From assembly GCF_041276405.1 (NCBI RefSeq), contig NZ_JBGGGT010000002.1, positions 2,517,001 through 2,581,000 of the forward strand: 64,000 nucleotides of DNA, in the 5' to 3' direction. Source of the stretch: Microvirga sp. TS319 (GTDB lineage: Bacteria > Pseudomonadota > Alphaproteobacteria > Rhizobiales > Beijerinckiaceae). Below, in pieces: positions 18,668 through 27,357 of this stretch (its first letter is position 1; each line of letters opens with the position of its first letter). The notes below the pieces were generated by a model, which had not been told where the DNA came from, did not search any database, and worked only from the letters and a program-made list of their open reading frames with translations. The translations under genes and the position numbers were made by a program.

Positions 18668-18696
18668 CATTCCATTAACGGCCCTACGCGAAATCG
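18668..18696 (+). repeat. Imperfect direct repeat, copy 2
   Basis: A 29-base unit beginning CATTCCATTAACGG and containing CTACGCG; partner of 18165-18194. It begins 25 bases after the stop of the small membrane-protein gene. Confidence 0.45.
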
Positions 18697-18855
18697 CATC
18701 AAGCATACCCGCACTCACCTCTCCCCTTGCTCTAGATGGGAGGGGCACAAACGAGCAACACCGAAAACCCTTTTCCGGGACAGTGCAACAGGATTCCAAT
18801 TCCTCGGAACGTCAGACGATCAAAGACAGAACAGAAGATGGGAGGGAGAATACCA

Positions 18856-18900
18856 ATGGATGAGCCGATTGACCTACAGCTAAGTCCGGATGGCACCTAA
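18856..18900 (+). CDS. Possible 14-residue micro-ORF or gene-start remnant
   Basis: An ATG preceded by GGGAGGGAGAATACCA opens a 14-codon frame (MDEPIDLQLSPDGT) and then a stop. The ribosome binding site is far better than chance would suggest, but the peptide is too short to judge. It could be the surviving start of a lost gene. Confidence 0.2.
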   Translation: MDEPIDLQLSPDGT

Positions 18901-19036
18901 CATCTCTCAAGCGAACCGAGCCGGGGAAGCCGTGGCATATGGATTATTGGGTGTCTGGCTTCTTTGCCAGATTGTTGGCAGGCTTCGCCTTATTCGGGCA
19001 GCCAATTCAGCCTGACTCAGGGTGACATGACCAAAG

Positions 19037-19774
19037 ATGAAGCAAACTCTGATGAAGAAGGCTCCCCCTAAAAAATCCGCAGCCTCCAAATTAGCCGAAC
19101 TGGAAGCGCAGGCGGAAATTTTACACGGGTATGTTGTAAATCTTGTCCGATCCTTGGGAGTATTTCATGGGCTCAATGAAAGGCTTCAGGGCAAGAGCCT
19201 CTCAGGCAAGGGGGCCTCGGCGATTGCCACGATCCTGTTTGATGAACTGCACCTAATCGCGATCCGTATCAATGCTCTCATCGTTGAGCCCAAATGGGCG
19301 GACGACGTGACAATCGGGACGTTTGTCGCAGCTCTTGAAGACGAGAAAATCAAACAGTTGCTGATCGATCGTGCGTCTGAATGGCACGGACCTTCACGAG
19401 CGGCAACGAACCGTAAGCAAATGACGGCGAGAATTGACCAGATCCGTTCTCGCTATGACAAGCTAAACACAATTGGGGCTAAAACACTTCGAGATGTTCG
19501 TAATAAGTCACTTGCTCATATTTCGACAAAAGGAGCCTTGATACCACCAGTAACTCTCAGATCTCTATGGAGTTTGGGAGAGCGGACAATTTCCCTCGGA
19601 TCGGAAGTAGCATTAATTTTCAGAGAAATAGACACTGGATACTCGGAAGAGATACGGCATCTAAAGGAAGAGGCAAGAGCAATCATTGGATACACTCGCG
19701 CTGGGATAGCCGCAGAAAATCGCAAAGTTGCCCGTGCGCGTGCTGCTCGGCGCAGCCGCAAATCAGCCCCTTGA
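19037..19774 (+). CDS. HEPN/AbiU2-like protein, putative RNase
   Basis: This 245-residue helical protein contains LRDVRNKSLAHIS near residues 151-163. Arg155 and His161 give the R-x5-H spacing of the HEPN ribonuclease motif (R-x4-6-H). Layout and position of the motif resemble the HEPN domain of the AbiU2 phage-exclusion family. The C-terminus is rich in Arg and Lys (RKVARARAARRSRK), consistent with RNA binding. No cognate minimal nucleotidyltransferase or obvious antitoxin lies next to it, so it may act alone. A role in abortive infection is inference; the motif itself is visible. ATG 19052 is an alternative start. Confidence 0.6.
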   Translation: MKQTLMKKAPPKKSAASKLAELEAQAEILHGYVVNLVRSLGVFHGLNERLQGKSLSGKGASAIATILFDELHLIAIRINALIVEPKWADDVTIGTFVAALEDEKIKQLLIDRASEWHGPSRAATNRKQMTARIDQIRSRYDKLNTIGAKTLRDVRNKSLAHISTKGALIPPVTLRSLWSLGERTISLGSEVALIFREIDTGYSEEIRHLKEEARAIIGYTRAGIAAENRKVARARAARRSRKSAP

Positions 19775-19810
19775 AACCCTCTCTTCACCCTTCCCCGCCA
19801 TATGCAGGGC

Positions 19811-20223
19811 ATGACCGACACCCGTGATCCGACCGCTATGGCTCGGCGCCGCTGCACCCTGTGTGTTCATTTACGGACGTGGGTGGCCGCAGGGATATTG
19901 CTGTGTTCTGGATCTTTCGCACAGGGCGCGCCGGAAGAGCCCGAAATGAAGTGGGGCTATCATTACCTAGAGGCTTGCTCCAAGGGCTCTCCTAACCGGC
20001 CGATCTGCCTACGCTTCATTGATGGCTTCCTTCTAGGGGCAGAATTGCAGGCCGAGAGGTCGAACTCTCGCCTCGAATACTGCCTGCCTGAGGGGCTGGT
20101 CCAGAGATCATCGCTGATGCATTCCACGATTGGATGGTTGATGTAAAAGCCCATAGCTACATGAGTGCAGACGGGCTTCTGTTCATGGTTCTGGCGATAA
20201 AATGGCCCTGTCGAACAAGTTGA
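19811..20223 (+). pseudogene. Rap1a/Tai-like secreted protein, frameshifted
   Basis: The first frame encodes a signal peptide (TWVAAGILLCSGSFAQGAP) followed by YLEAC, CLRFIDGF and CLPEGLV, the cysteine pattern of Rap1a/Tai-family immunity proteins. It then runs into a stop at 20146. From 20101 the frame two bases later continues the protein well (PEIIADAFHDWMVDVKAH, then MVLAIKWPC) to a stop at 20223, restoring the expected length and last cysteine. One base therefore appears to have been inserted near 20095-20101. The start could be ATG 19802 or 19811; the second gives MTDTRD, which the next gene shares. A sequencing error remains possible. Confidence 0.6.
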
Positions 20224-20234
20224 GTATCACCCAC

Positions 20235-20501
20235 ATGACCGACACCCGCGACAACATCTCCACCTCCGAGCTCACCGGTCAGCCAGTCAGCACCTCGTCC
20301 GAGGAATGGCGGATCGAAACCGAGGCCCGCACTGTCCTGAAGATGAGCAAGGAGCAGCGGGATGTCGTCTTCAACGGCCGGAAGGATGCCGATGGGAAAA
20401 CCGTCGACCGCGGCGTGATTGCCATTCGAGGACCGAAGGCTGCTGAGGAGATCAAGGCAACCATGGAGAGGCTCCAGGAGGCTCGTGCCAACCGGGGCTA
20501 A
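20235..20501 (+). CDS. Small hypothetical protein of a Rhizobiales type
   Basis: An 88-residue soluble protein from ATG 20235; an ATG at 20202 is also in frame. It contains TSSEEWRIETEARTVLKM and RGVIAIRGPKAAEEIKATM, a pattern I associate with short uncharacterised Rhizobiales proteins, without a firm family name. Its first 14 bases match those of the preceding frameshifted gene (both begin MTDTRD), which points to a shared leader or a duplication. Function is unknown. Confidence 0.5.
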   Translation: MTDTRDNISTSELTGQPVSTSSEEWRIETEARTVLKMSKEQRDVVFNGRKDADGKTVDRGVIAIRGPKAAEEIKATMERLQEARANRG

Positions 20502-20586
20502 GTAGAAGGTCTTGTTGACGTAAAGCGAACTCCTGCCTTAGCAACAATTCTCCCTATAGCCGCTCGCACTTTTCATCAGGTCTCCG

Positions 20587-20862
20587 GTGAATTCAAAGCT
20601 CGTTCTCGCCCTTGCCTTCGTGCTTGCGTCCCCCTGCATGGCGCAAACTCCTCCTAATGATCCCGGCACCATGAGTTGCACCGACTATCTGAGGGCGGCA
20701 AAGGGCGCTTCAGAGGGTGACTTTGGTAACGTGAAGACAGGTGATGCAGAGGCTGACGCAATGATGAAGGAATTGGGTCAGAAGATCAGGAAGGTGTGCA
20801 CCGCACGCCCAAAGATCACCGTCCGTGAGGCTATCCAGCAAGCCATAATGGAAGACGACTGA
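20587..20862 (+). CDS. Small secreted protein, HdeA/HdeB-like
   Basis: A 91-residue protein with a clear signal peptide (KLVLALAFVLASPCMAQ) and a mature part of about 70 residues with two cysteines, in SCTDYLRAAKG and KVCTARPKITVREAI. A small two-cysteine periplasmic helical protein of this layout resembles the acid-stress chaperones HdeA/HdeB, but similarity is by pattern only. The start is a GTG with AGGTCTCC upstream. Confidence 0.5.
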   Translation: MNSKLVLALAFVLASPCMAQTPPNDPGTMSCTDYLRAAKGASEGDFGNVKTGDAEADAMMKELGQKIRKVCTARPKITVREAIQQAIMEDD

Positions 20863-21077
20863 TTGGTGCGAGGTGAAGTACTTTTTCGTTCTTTAGCCGC
20901 CTGGGATCACCAACAAGGGGCAGAACGCGAGGGCACCGATGCACATCGGGGAGAGCAATCCCGAAGCGGCTTCACCGTAGCGACCCGGAGGGCCCATCGG
21001 CAGGCCTTGCTTTTCCTGGGAGCCACCGCGATCGGAGCAGCCCTCGCGCTTTGGCTGAAATCGAACATCCCTGGCAA

Positions 21078-21344
21078 TCAGCACCCAATCCGCTGCTTGA
21101 TCGCATCAACCTGAGACTTCAACCGGCAGACGTTCTCGCATGGAATCCCGTCACCATCGCCGTCCGCCCGGCTGTAGCCGCCGCACCAGAGCTCGACGGC
21201 CTCCTCGCAGGTGCTCACCGACTTGCAGGTCCCTCCCCTGGCCATCAGCCATTCCTTAGCCCGCGGGCTGCTCGCCTCTACCGATAGACTGATTCCGCTG
21301 GCGGCTATTGCCGCGAGCACCAACACCGTGAATTTCCGCACCAT
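21078..21344 (-). CDS. Secreted excalibur calcium-binding domain protein
   Basis: An 88-residue protein with a signal peptide (FTVLVLAAIAASGISLSVEA). Its mature part shows the excalibur pattern: CKSVSTCEEA, then DGDGDGIPCENVC, where the DxDxDG loop binds calcium and cysteines stabilise the fold. Such domains are found in extracellular and periplasmic proteins, often with nucleases, and a secreted nuclease lies 320 bases upstream on the same strand. The ATG at 21344 is likeliest; a GTG three codons earlier is possible. Confidence 0.8.
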   Translation of the reverse strand: MVRKFTVLVLAAIAASGISLSVEASSPRAKEWLMARGGTCKSVSTCEEAVELWCGGYSRADGDGDGIPCENVCRLKSQVDAIKQRIGC

Positions 21345-21409
21345 CGCCCCCACTTGCCCAGGTCGTTCTGATGCCGGGCTCTAGGCGTATGTTCGACCGG
21401 GAATCATGC

Positions 21410-21664
21410 CTAGGCAAACGGATTCTTGACCTGCTGCGTTGGTTCGTCTGGCTGGACCTTGTCCGGAAGATCCTTGTCTTGGGATAAGGCTTTCACAACT
21501 GCATCCACCAGCCCCTTCAGGGCCCGGGCATTCTGCAGGCCCTCTTTGTCCCGAGTCAGATCCAATGAGCCATAGATCGCGACTTTGTCCGTGCCGTTCT
21601 CGACGGTCAGATCATTGATATTGAGCGAGGCGCTGTCATTGGAAAAGGGCTGAAACTTCGGCAT
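21410..21664 (-). CDS. Small hypothetical protein coupled to the nuclease gene
   Basis: An 84-residue soluble protein with a mixed start (FQPFSNDSASLNINDLTVEN) and an acidic, lysine-rich second half; no family recognised. Its ATG overlaps the stop of the upstream nuclease gene (TAATG), so the two are translationally coupled. An immunity or accessory role for the nuclease is possible, but nothing in the sequence proves it. Confidence 0.6.
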   Translation of the reverse strand: MPKFQPFSNDSASLNINDLTVENGTDKVAIYGSLDLTRDKEGLQNARALKGLVDAVVKALSQDKDLPDKVQPDEPTQQVKNPFA

Positions 21665-22560
21665 TAGCGACGTCCAAAATTATCAATGGCATTGAGGATT
21701 CCCCCAAGAAAGTCGCCGGTCTGAGAGCCCGAGCTGGGCGCCGGCTGCTCTTGGCTGGATGGTGATCTCGGGGCCGGGCCGGCATTGCGCCGCGACCGGC
21801 GCAGCTGCGGCGTCGGCAGCTCCATCGCCGTCTGCTTCACGGATGCTGCCACGTGTGGGAAGGCATCGATCCCCGTGAGCTGCTGCAGCTCGACCAGCGA
21901 GACGATCTTGTAATCATTCCCGGGCTGGTTCAGGACCAGATAGGCCGCCCCGGCGTTCCGCTGCGGGTCATAGACGGCTTTGGCCAGATGCGTGGGGACT
22001 AGAACACGCCCTTTGAGGCTCTGGACGTTCTCTCCCTGGAAGATCGGCCCTGTCACCACAAAGATCTCGCGCCGCTCGGCGTATTGCCGGACAGCCCGTT
22101 CGATGCGCTCCCAGAGGTTGCGGTTATTGTCCCGGTCCTGCGGCACCATGTTGGCCAGGGAGAATGACTCGGCCATGCCCTCTGGTGTGGCCATGTCTCC
22201 GGACGGCGCCATGTGCCCCCGGTCATAGCCGCTGCGGGCATAGTCGGAGAGCTCGGCCCGCTCGCTGATCGGTAGGTTGGCATCCGCATGGAAGTTGTTG
22301 ACCCGGTTCAGGTCCCGAGCGCCGGCGACGCGCTCGGGCGTGAAATGCTCTGCGACCCAGAGCGGGGTCCGCGTCAGGCCGGAATGCAACAGCGCGAATT
22401 CGGAATAGCAAATCTGCCGGGTCTTCGGCTCGAGCTTTGGGTTGAGCAGTTGCGGAGCGACGCCGCTGAAGAAGTGCTGCGGGCAGCTTTCGGCACTGGC
22501 CTGTGAGGCCAGAGAGCAAGCAGCAAGGGCAATGCCGAGGGCGACAGCAACGAGCCTCAT
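21664..22560 (-). CDS. Secreted DNA/RNA non-specific endonuclease (NucA type)
   Basis: A 298-residue nuclease of the beta-beta-alpha metal family. The catalytic motif is YDRGHMAPSGDM and the metal-site asparagine lies in the following NNRNLWERIE segment. An N-terminal signal (MRLVAVALGIALAACSLASQASA) directs export; LAAC within it could be a lipobox, so it may be a lipoprotein. The C-terminal 60 residues are Pro/Ser-rich and low complexity. I chose ATG 22560 because it begins a canonical signal peptide; ATG 22602 would add 14 residues. It cuts DNA and RNA without sequence specificity, for scavenging or competition. It is coupled to the downstream 84-residue gene. Confidence 0.85.
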   Translation of the reverse strand: MRLVAVALGIALAACSLASQASAESCPQHFFSGVAPQLLNPKLEPKTRQICYSEFALLHSGLTRTPLWVAEHFTPERVAGARDLNRVNNFHADANLPISERAELSDYARSGYDRGHMAPSGDMATPEGMAESFSLANMVPQDRDNNRNLWERIERAVRQYAERREIFVVTGPIFQGENVQSLKGRVLVPTHLAKAVYDPQRNAGAAYLVLNQPGNDYKIVSLVELQQLTGIDAFPHVAASVKQTAMELPTPQLRRSRRNAGPAPRSPSSQEQPAPSSGSQTGDFLGGILNAIDNFGRR

Positions 22561-23368
22561 GGACGATCTGACAGCCTGGTAAGACGGGACAGGATGAGCC
22601 ATGGTCCATTCCAGATCAGGGACAAGTGGCTGCGGAACAGCCTTGTAACGCGCCCCAGCCGCCATGGCTGCCCACCGGCTGGCTTCGCGACCCGGCGCAA
22701 ACCATATTTCTGAAGCTCAGACGCTCCGATCATCGTATGACGCCGACGCTTCCAGCGTGGCCTCAAAGGATTGCCCAGGTGTTTGCCCATTGTGCCCCCG
22801 ACTCATCTCTATTCATAGGCTTTGAGACGGCAGGTTCAATGCGCGGGCCGGGTTGTCTCCGACACGCTTAGAATAGCGGATCGCTGTCACGGATGGGGCA
22901 TGACGCCAGCCGGCCTCCCTGCCCGCACCGAACGGAACCGCGTGATGCCGAGCAAAGTTATATTAGTAATATTTTCTTATGGCGGTACTGTAGGAATTGG
23001 CAGGAGCTCATTGCCGATCGAAAGCGGCAAATGGGCGATGGCATGGCTATTGTTCTCGGTGCTCTGCTGGCCTGTCCGATGCGACACACGGCCGAAATGC
23101 TGAGGGCGCTTGAGCGCCTGAAGATCCCGCGCGACACTAATCGTGTCCCAGAATGCCCTGCGCTCGTGGGATCAATTGCACGAGTGCTGGCGGCACGATC
23201 CGCCGCATCGGCCGCGTGGCGGGAGGCGGGCCGCTGAGCCCAGGAAAGACTTGGGGCATACTTGACCTGTCGTTCTTCACCGATCTTGGGGACCGATTGG
23301 GACTGAACACGGATCAGCCCAGAATTCCGCCACTCGCCAAGCGCGTCGCCCCAGCAGCTTGAGACGAG
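22561..23368. other. Intergenic region left of the Tni transposon
   Basis: No gene is convincing in these 800 bases. A 52-codon frame starting at 22945 (MPSKVILVIFSYGGTVGIGR) has AT-rich codons unlike its surroundings and could be the start of a lost gene, but it matches no family I know. Confidence 0.4.
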
Positions 23369-23524
23369 TGTCGCTTTTACCTAAAAGTTTCAAATCGTAA
23401 TAACTCTCAGCTGCGAATACGTTAGCCTCATTTTGCGGGCCCATTTTAGGCTCTTGATTTCAACCTATTCACTTTGACCTTTCGCCTTTCAATGCGATTC
23501 AGCCTCCATCGGATTCATTGAAAC
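23369..23524. repeat. Putative transposon left end with TTTCAA boxes
   Basis: The stretch is conspicuously AT-rich. TTTCAA occurs at 23388, 23458 and 23487, and TTGAAA in reverse orientation near 23519. Multiple short boxes next to a TGTCG terminus are what TniA/TnsB-type transposases bind. Box assignment is by eye. Confidence 0.4.
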
Positions 23525-23836
23525 AGACTCAACAGCTTCGGCCTTGGTGTGCCTGGACTCTATCGGTCTCCCTTTCGATACGTCGGCCCAATGGCGTTCT
23601 AGGAAAATAAGATAACAAGACGCCGTTCTTCGCTACCCGCAGCCACAGCCCATCAGGAACCAAGGGGTTAACCTGCATGCGATCGGTCCGCTGGGCTTGG
23701 CGCAGAAGTTCCGGAACTTACCGCCATCGAGTAACGAGCCGCCTCCGAAAGCACCCAATCGAGGGATTGGAAAGGCGCTGAACCTTGATTACTTTGGCTG
23801 TATAGCCACTACCGCTGAAAGCCCGGGAGATTCCTT

Positions 23837-25528
23837 GTGGAGGCCTCGCGGACGCTCCACGATCAAGTCGAGGTCAGCACTTCGCGGGCAACGCCGAGCG
23901 AGACGTGGAAAGCGGCGCAGTGGCGGGCCAGTGCTCTGGACCGCGTCTTGGATGGAATAAGCCCTCGAGCAACCCTGATCGCACGCGCTGCGGCTGAACT
24001 GAATCTGACGACGCGGCAGATCTATTACCTGCTCAAGCGCTATACACCCAAAAGGACAGTGAGTTCTCTCCTCCCGCTCCGACCCACGACGCGCGTCAAG
24101 CGCCTGAGCGCATCAGTCGAGCACATTATTGCGGAGGTCTTACGAGACCAGTGGCTCATCCTTGAGGCCCCTCCCCTCAATCCCGCCGTCAAGGAAATCC
24201 GATCGCGGTGTCTCGCTGCCGGCGAGAAGCCGCCCTGCTACCGGGCTGTCCAGAACCGTATCCCGATCCTCTTCGATCCGCAGACCATTGCCAGGAAGCG
24301 CTCGGCTAGCGAAAAGCACGTCCATCGCCTTCAGCCACGGCCGGGCCGCATTGTCGCGCAACAGCCACTGGCTGTTTGTCAGATGGATCATACGCCGTCC
24401 GATATCGCCTTTGTCGAAGTCATCGGCCACCTCGGTTCATATTGCGCACGCGCATATCTGACCATCATCGTTGATGTCTTCTCGCGAGCCATCCTTGGCT
24501 TCTGTCTCACGTTGGAGAAGCCAAGTGCCCTGTCCATTGCCCTGTGTATGGCGCACGCGCTGTGTTCAAAAGCCGATTGGCTTACAGCCCACAACCTGGG
24601 CCCGCATGACTGGCCTTTCGGGCGTCCGCATAAGGTCGTCGTCGATAAGGCAAGGGAGTTCAAGAGCCACGCTTTCATCCGTGGTTGCGACGAGTATCGG
24701 ATCAAGATCCGTCGTCGCAACCGCGGTACGGTCCATCAGGGGGGAGTCGTCGAGCGGATTCTCGGGAAGCTCAACCGCATTCTCGCGACGCTGCCCGGCA
24801 GAACCGGATCGTCCATTGCCGATCGCGACGGGTATCCATCGGAGAAGCGGGCCCGGCTCACCTTCAATGAACTGGAGCAATGCGTGGCTCTCGCCATTCT
24901 CGAACACAACATCGATCAAAATGAGAAGACCTTGATCGTGCCCGCCCTTGAGTGGGCGAAACACGCAGCGGGGTTGCCCCACCACAACGACGATCCTGTC
25001 CAGGTGCTCATCAACTTCCTGCCGGGAGGGTATCGCTGCTTGACGCCACAGGGCGTGCACATCCATGCCCTTGATTATTATTCCCCGTGGCTTGGACAGT
25101 TTGTTCCCGAGCGGGACCGAATCGGCAAGCTCGAGGTGCGGTACGATCCGCGCGACATCAACTATGTTTATGTCCGCAATCCTCGAACAAAGTCGTTTCT
25201 TGCGGTGGCCCGACGGGACGGCCAGACGATGCCGGTCACCCTCTGGGAACATCAGCAAGACCGGAGGGAGAAGCGGGCCCGGGCCCGCCCGCTGGAGCAG
25301 CAGAGGGTGATGCTTCAGCGTCAGCGCGTTCAGATTGCAGCAGAGGCGTTTGATCGATCGAAAGGCAAAACCAACCGCGTGAAGAAGAAGGGTCTGTTAC
25401 GTGCGGCAGCACGGTCAAAGCATGCTGCGGCGGCCTCAAAACCTTATGAGGCTGTGAAACCGGACGACCCTCCCCTCCCGACACGACAGGAGCGAGGCAA
25501 GCGGATCCTCCCAATCGAGGACTGGTAA
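23837..25528 (+). CDS. tniA: TniA-type DDE transposase
   Basis: A 563-residue transposase of the TniA/TnsB/MuA group. The DDE residues can be seen in CQMDHTPSD (Asp about 184), VVVDKAREFKS (Asp about 271) and GGVVERILGKL (Glu about 307). An N-terminal HTH (LTTRQIYYLLKRYTP) precedes the catalytic core, and the Mu-type C-terminal barrel is followed by a Lys/Arg-rich tail (about 470-563) that probably contacts TniB. The length equals that of Tn5053 TniA (about 560). The start is a GTG with GGGAGA seven bases upstream. It cuts and joins the transposon ends. Confidence 0.9.
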   Translation: MEASRTLHDQVEVSTSRATPSETWKAAQWRASALDRVLDGISPRATLIARAAAELNLTTRQIYYLLKRYTPKRTVSSLLPLRPTTRVKRLSASVEHIIAEVLRDQWLILEAPPLNPAVKEIRSRCLAAGEKPPCYRAVQNRIPILFDPQTIARKRSASEKHVHRLQPRPGRIVAQQPLAVCQMDHTPSDIAFVEVIGHLGSYCARAYLTIIVDVFSRAILGFCLTLEKPSALSIALCMAHALCSKADWLTAHNLGPHDWPFGRPHKVVVDKAREFKSHAFIRGCDEYRIKIRRRNRGTVHQGGVVERILGKLNRILATLPGRTGSSIADRDGYPSEKRARLTFNELEQCVALAILEHNIDQNEKTLIVPALEWAKHAAGLPHHNDDPVQVLINFLPGGYRCLTPQGVHIHALDYYSPWLGQFVPERDRIGKLEVRYDPRDINYVYVRNPRTKSFLAVARRDGQTMPVTLWEHQQDRREKRARARPLEQQRVMLQRQRVQIAAEAFDRSKGKTNRVKKKGLLRAAARSKHAAAASKPYEAVKPDDPPLPTRQERGKRILPIEDW

Positions 25529-25533
25529 CGGTC

Positions 25534-26424
25534 ATGGTGCATCATCTTCAAGAGCGGATCCGCCCGTGGCTGAGCCGGTCGGAGGTTGAGCGTATCGGCT
25601 TCCTTCAGGCACCACGCTGGATTGCGTACCACACGGCGGTCGAAGCCTTGCGGAAGCTGGATGATCTTCTTGAACGGGCACCGTCGTTGCGTCCACCCGG
25701 CATTGCGCTCGTTGGGCCGTTCAACAACGGCAAGACCATGATCGCCGAACGCTTCAGCGTGGCCCACCTCAGGGCCATGCAAACCGGCGGGGGGCCGCAA
25801 CGGGTGTGGGTTATCCAGACGCGTGAAGGCGCAGGGGTGCTCAACTTCTATGATGGAATTCTGGCCGGGTTGCAGGCTCCGGTCACCAAGACCCACCGGA
25901 GCAGCCTCAAAGCCCAACAGCTTGATCAGCTGTTTCGCCACCTCCGGCCACGGGTCATGGTCTTCGATGAGTTCCAGAATGCGCTCCTCGGCCGCCCTAG
26001 TGACGTCAAGAAGGTCTTCGCGGCCCTGCGGAGGTTTGGACGGGAGTACGATATCTCAACAGTTCTTGTGGGTGACGTGACCGTCTACGACCATATCAAT
26101 GTTACCGATGAGATGGCGAGCCGCTTCGAACTCGTATCAGTTCCGCGGTGGCGATACGATGAGGAATACTTCGCGCTGCTCGACAGTCTCGAGAGCGTGT
26201 TGCCGCTCGCGCAGGCATCGGATCTTTCCGACGAAGCGGTAGCCCGGACCATTTACAGACTCTCTGAAGGCCTCATTGGCGAAGTCATCAGTCTCACGAC
26301 GAAAGCGGCCATTCAGGCCATCCAAACGCGGGAGGAGAAAATCAGCATCGATTTGCTCGATCGACTGCAGTATGTGCCATTGTCCTTGCGGCGCAGCCCA
26401 CAGCAACGCGATGCGTTGTTGTAA
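25534..26424 (+). CDS. tniB: TniB-type AAA+ ATPase
   Basis: A 296-residue AAA+ ATPase of the TniB/TnsC group. Walker A is GPFNNGKT (about residues 61-68) and Walker B VMVFDEFQN (about 139-147). The protein starts five bases after tniA and has the usual length (Tn5053 TniB about 300). In this system it forms ATP-dependent filaments on target DNA and recruits TniA, with TniQ guiding target choice. No TnsD-like or Cas partner is encoded here. Confidence 0.9.
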   Translation: MVHHLQERIRPWLSRSEVERIGFLQAPRWIAYHTAVEALRKLDDLLERAPSLRPPGIALVGPFNNGKTMIAERFSVAHLRAMQTGGGPQRVWVIQTREGAGVLNFYDGILAGLQAPVTKTHRSSLKAQQLDQLFRHLRPRVMVFDEFQNALLGRPSDVKKVFAALRRFGREYDISTVLVGDVTVYDHINVTDEMASRFELVSVPRWRYDEEYFALLDSLESVLPLAQASDLSDEAVARTIYRLSEGLIGEVISLTTKAAIQAIQTREEKISIDLLDRLQYVPLSLRRSPQQRDALL

Positions 26425-26445
26425 GAGGTGGCTGGAGGTCATGGC

Positions 26446-27357
26446 ATGATCCCGATCGAGGTTGTGCAGCGCTACCCCGATCTCATGTCGCAGCGATGGC
26501 CGGTGAGGATCGCCCCGGAGTCCGACGAACTTCTGTCCAGTTGGCTGCTGCGGCTCGGGTTCGCGAATGGCCTCGCACCGCGCGATTTCGGGCGGGTTTT
26601 GGGGTTTCATCCTGGAAAGTGGCCCCGACGGCTCGATCTGAACGTGCCGGAGGTATTGGGAGAGATGCTCCGGGCACGAGCGGGATTGTCATCCTCGGAT
26701 CTCACCCGCTTATGCCTTCCTGAGGGAAGCCAGCGCGCCCTCCTTCTTCCGCTCCGATGCGACCTCCCTAGCGGAAGGCAAGCCAAGTTTATGGCAGCGT
26801 GGCTGCAGTTCTGCCCCAGGTGCTTGGCCGAGGATGGTCAACCCTACTTTCGCCGGACCTGGCGGAGCGCCACGGCCGTCATTTGCCTGAAACATCAGTG
26901 CCGGCTCCTGGACCGTTGTGAGGATTGTGGTCAGGCAATCGGTGCGTTCAATCACCTGATCCTGAGGCCTCAACATATTTGCGCCACCTGCAGTCGCGAC
27001 CTTCGGCGGAGTTGTGCGCCACGTCTTGAGCCCGTTGCGAGCCGTGCCGCCATCAAGCTCCTGTATCTCGGTCAAGCCGCCTCGTCACGTGAGGGTCTTG
27101 CTGGATCCCTGCTCCGACTGCCACGTCGCTTGATGGAACCGCGCCATCGATCGCTGGCACAGCTCTCAAGCGTGGAGCGAGCCCGTGGACTGACGGAGCT
27201 GTCGGGTGCAATCGACAAGCTGTTTCAAAGGAGCCAGAGCTGCGCTTCTCCCTTGCCGCAGTCTGCTCGTCCGCGGCCGCTGCGTGGGGCGGAGTTGGAC
27301 GATCTGTTCCGCGCCTATTCGGCCACTCGTCGTGAAGCAAGCTCGCTTAAGTCATGA
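26446..27357 (+). CDS. tniQ: TniQ-family target-selection protein
   Basis: A 303-residue TniQ protein. The N-terminal TniQ domain begins RIAPESDELLSSWLLRLGFANG, followed by zinc-finger-like pairs: CPRCLAEDG (about residue 115), then CLKHQCRLLDRCEDCGQ (about 145-160) and ICATCSRDL. I chose ATG 26446 because GGAGG lies just upstream; a GTG at 26428 is in frame. It is about 100 residues shorter than Tn5053 TniQ, mostly at the C-terminus. It would select the insertion site together with TniB. Confidence 0.88.
   Translation: MIPIEVVQRYPDLMSQRWPVRIAPESDELLSSWLLRLGFANGLAPRDFGRVLGFHPGKWPRRLDLNVPEVLGEMLRARAGLSSSDLTRLCLPEGSQRALLLPLRCDLPSGRQAKFMAAWLQFCPRCLAEDGQPYFRRTWRSATAVICLKHQCRLLDRCEDCGQAIGAFNHLILRPQHICATCSRDLRRSCAPRLEPVASRAAIKLLYLGQAASSREGLAGSLLRLPRRLMEPRHRSLAQLSSVERARGLTELSGAIDKLFQRSQSCASPLPQSARPRPLRGAELDDLFRAYSATRREASSLKS

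Larger units (their letters stand above)
18644..19036. other. Intergenic region with a repeat copy and a micro-frame
   Basis: Apart from the repeat at 18668-18696 and a 14-codon frame at 18856-18900, I see nothing in these 393 bases. Confidence 0.4.
23369..27357 (+). mobile_element. Tn5053/Tn402-like transposon core (TniA-TniB-TniQ)
   Basis: TniA, TniB and TniQ lie in order on one strand with 5-20 base gaps, the transposition module of the Tn5053/Tn402 group. A putative left end at 23369 starts TGTCG, as this group's ends do, and is followed by about 150 AT-rich bases with repeated TTTCAA boxes before the GTG of tniA. No matching right end, no TniR resolvase and no cargo gene was found downstream. 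The 3' limit given is simply the end of tniQ. The element may be decayed or its right end may have diverged. Confidence 0.65.

Noticed and set aside
20863..21114. An 83-codon plus-strand frame with a hydrophobic segment
   Set aside because: Its TTG start has no credible ribosome binding site, its end runs into the antisense of the excalibur gene and only one short helix looks protein-like; it could at most be a decayed gene.
23369..27357. CRISPR-associated transposon of type V-K or I-F
   Set aside because: No Cas12k, Cascade gene or CRISPR array is present in the window; TniQ size and gene order fit Tn5053-type elements better.
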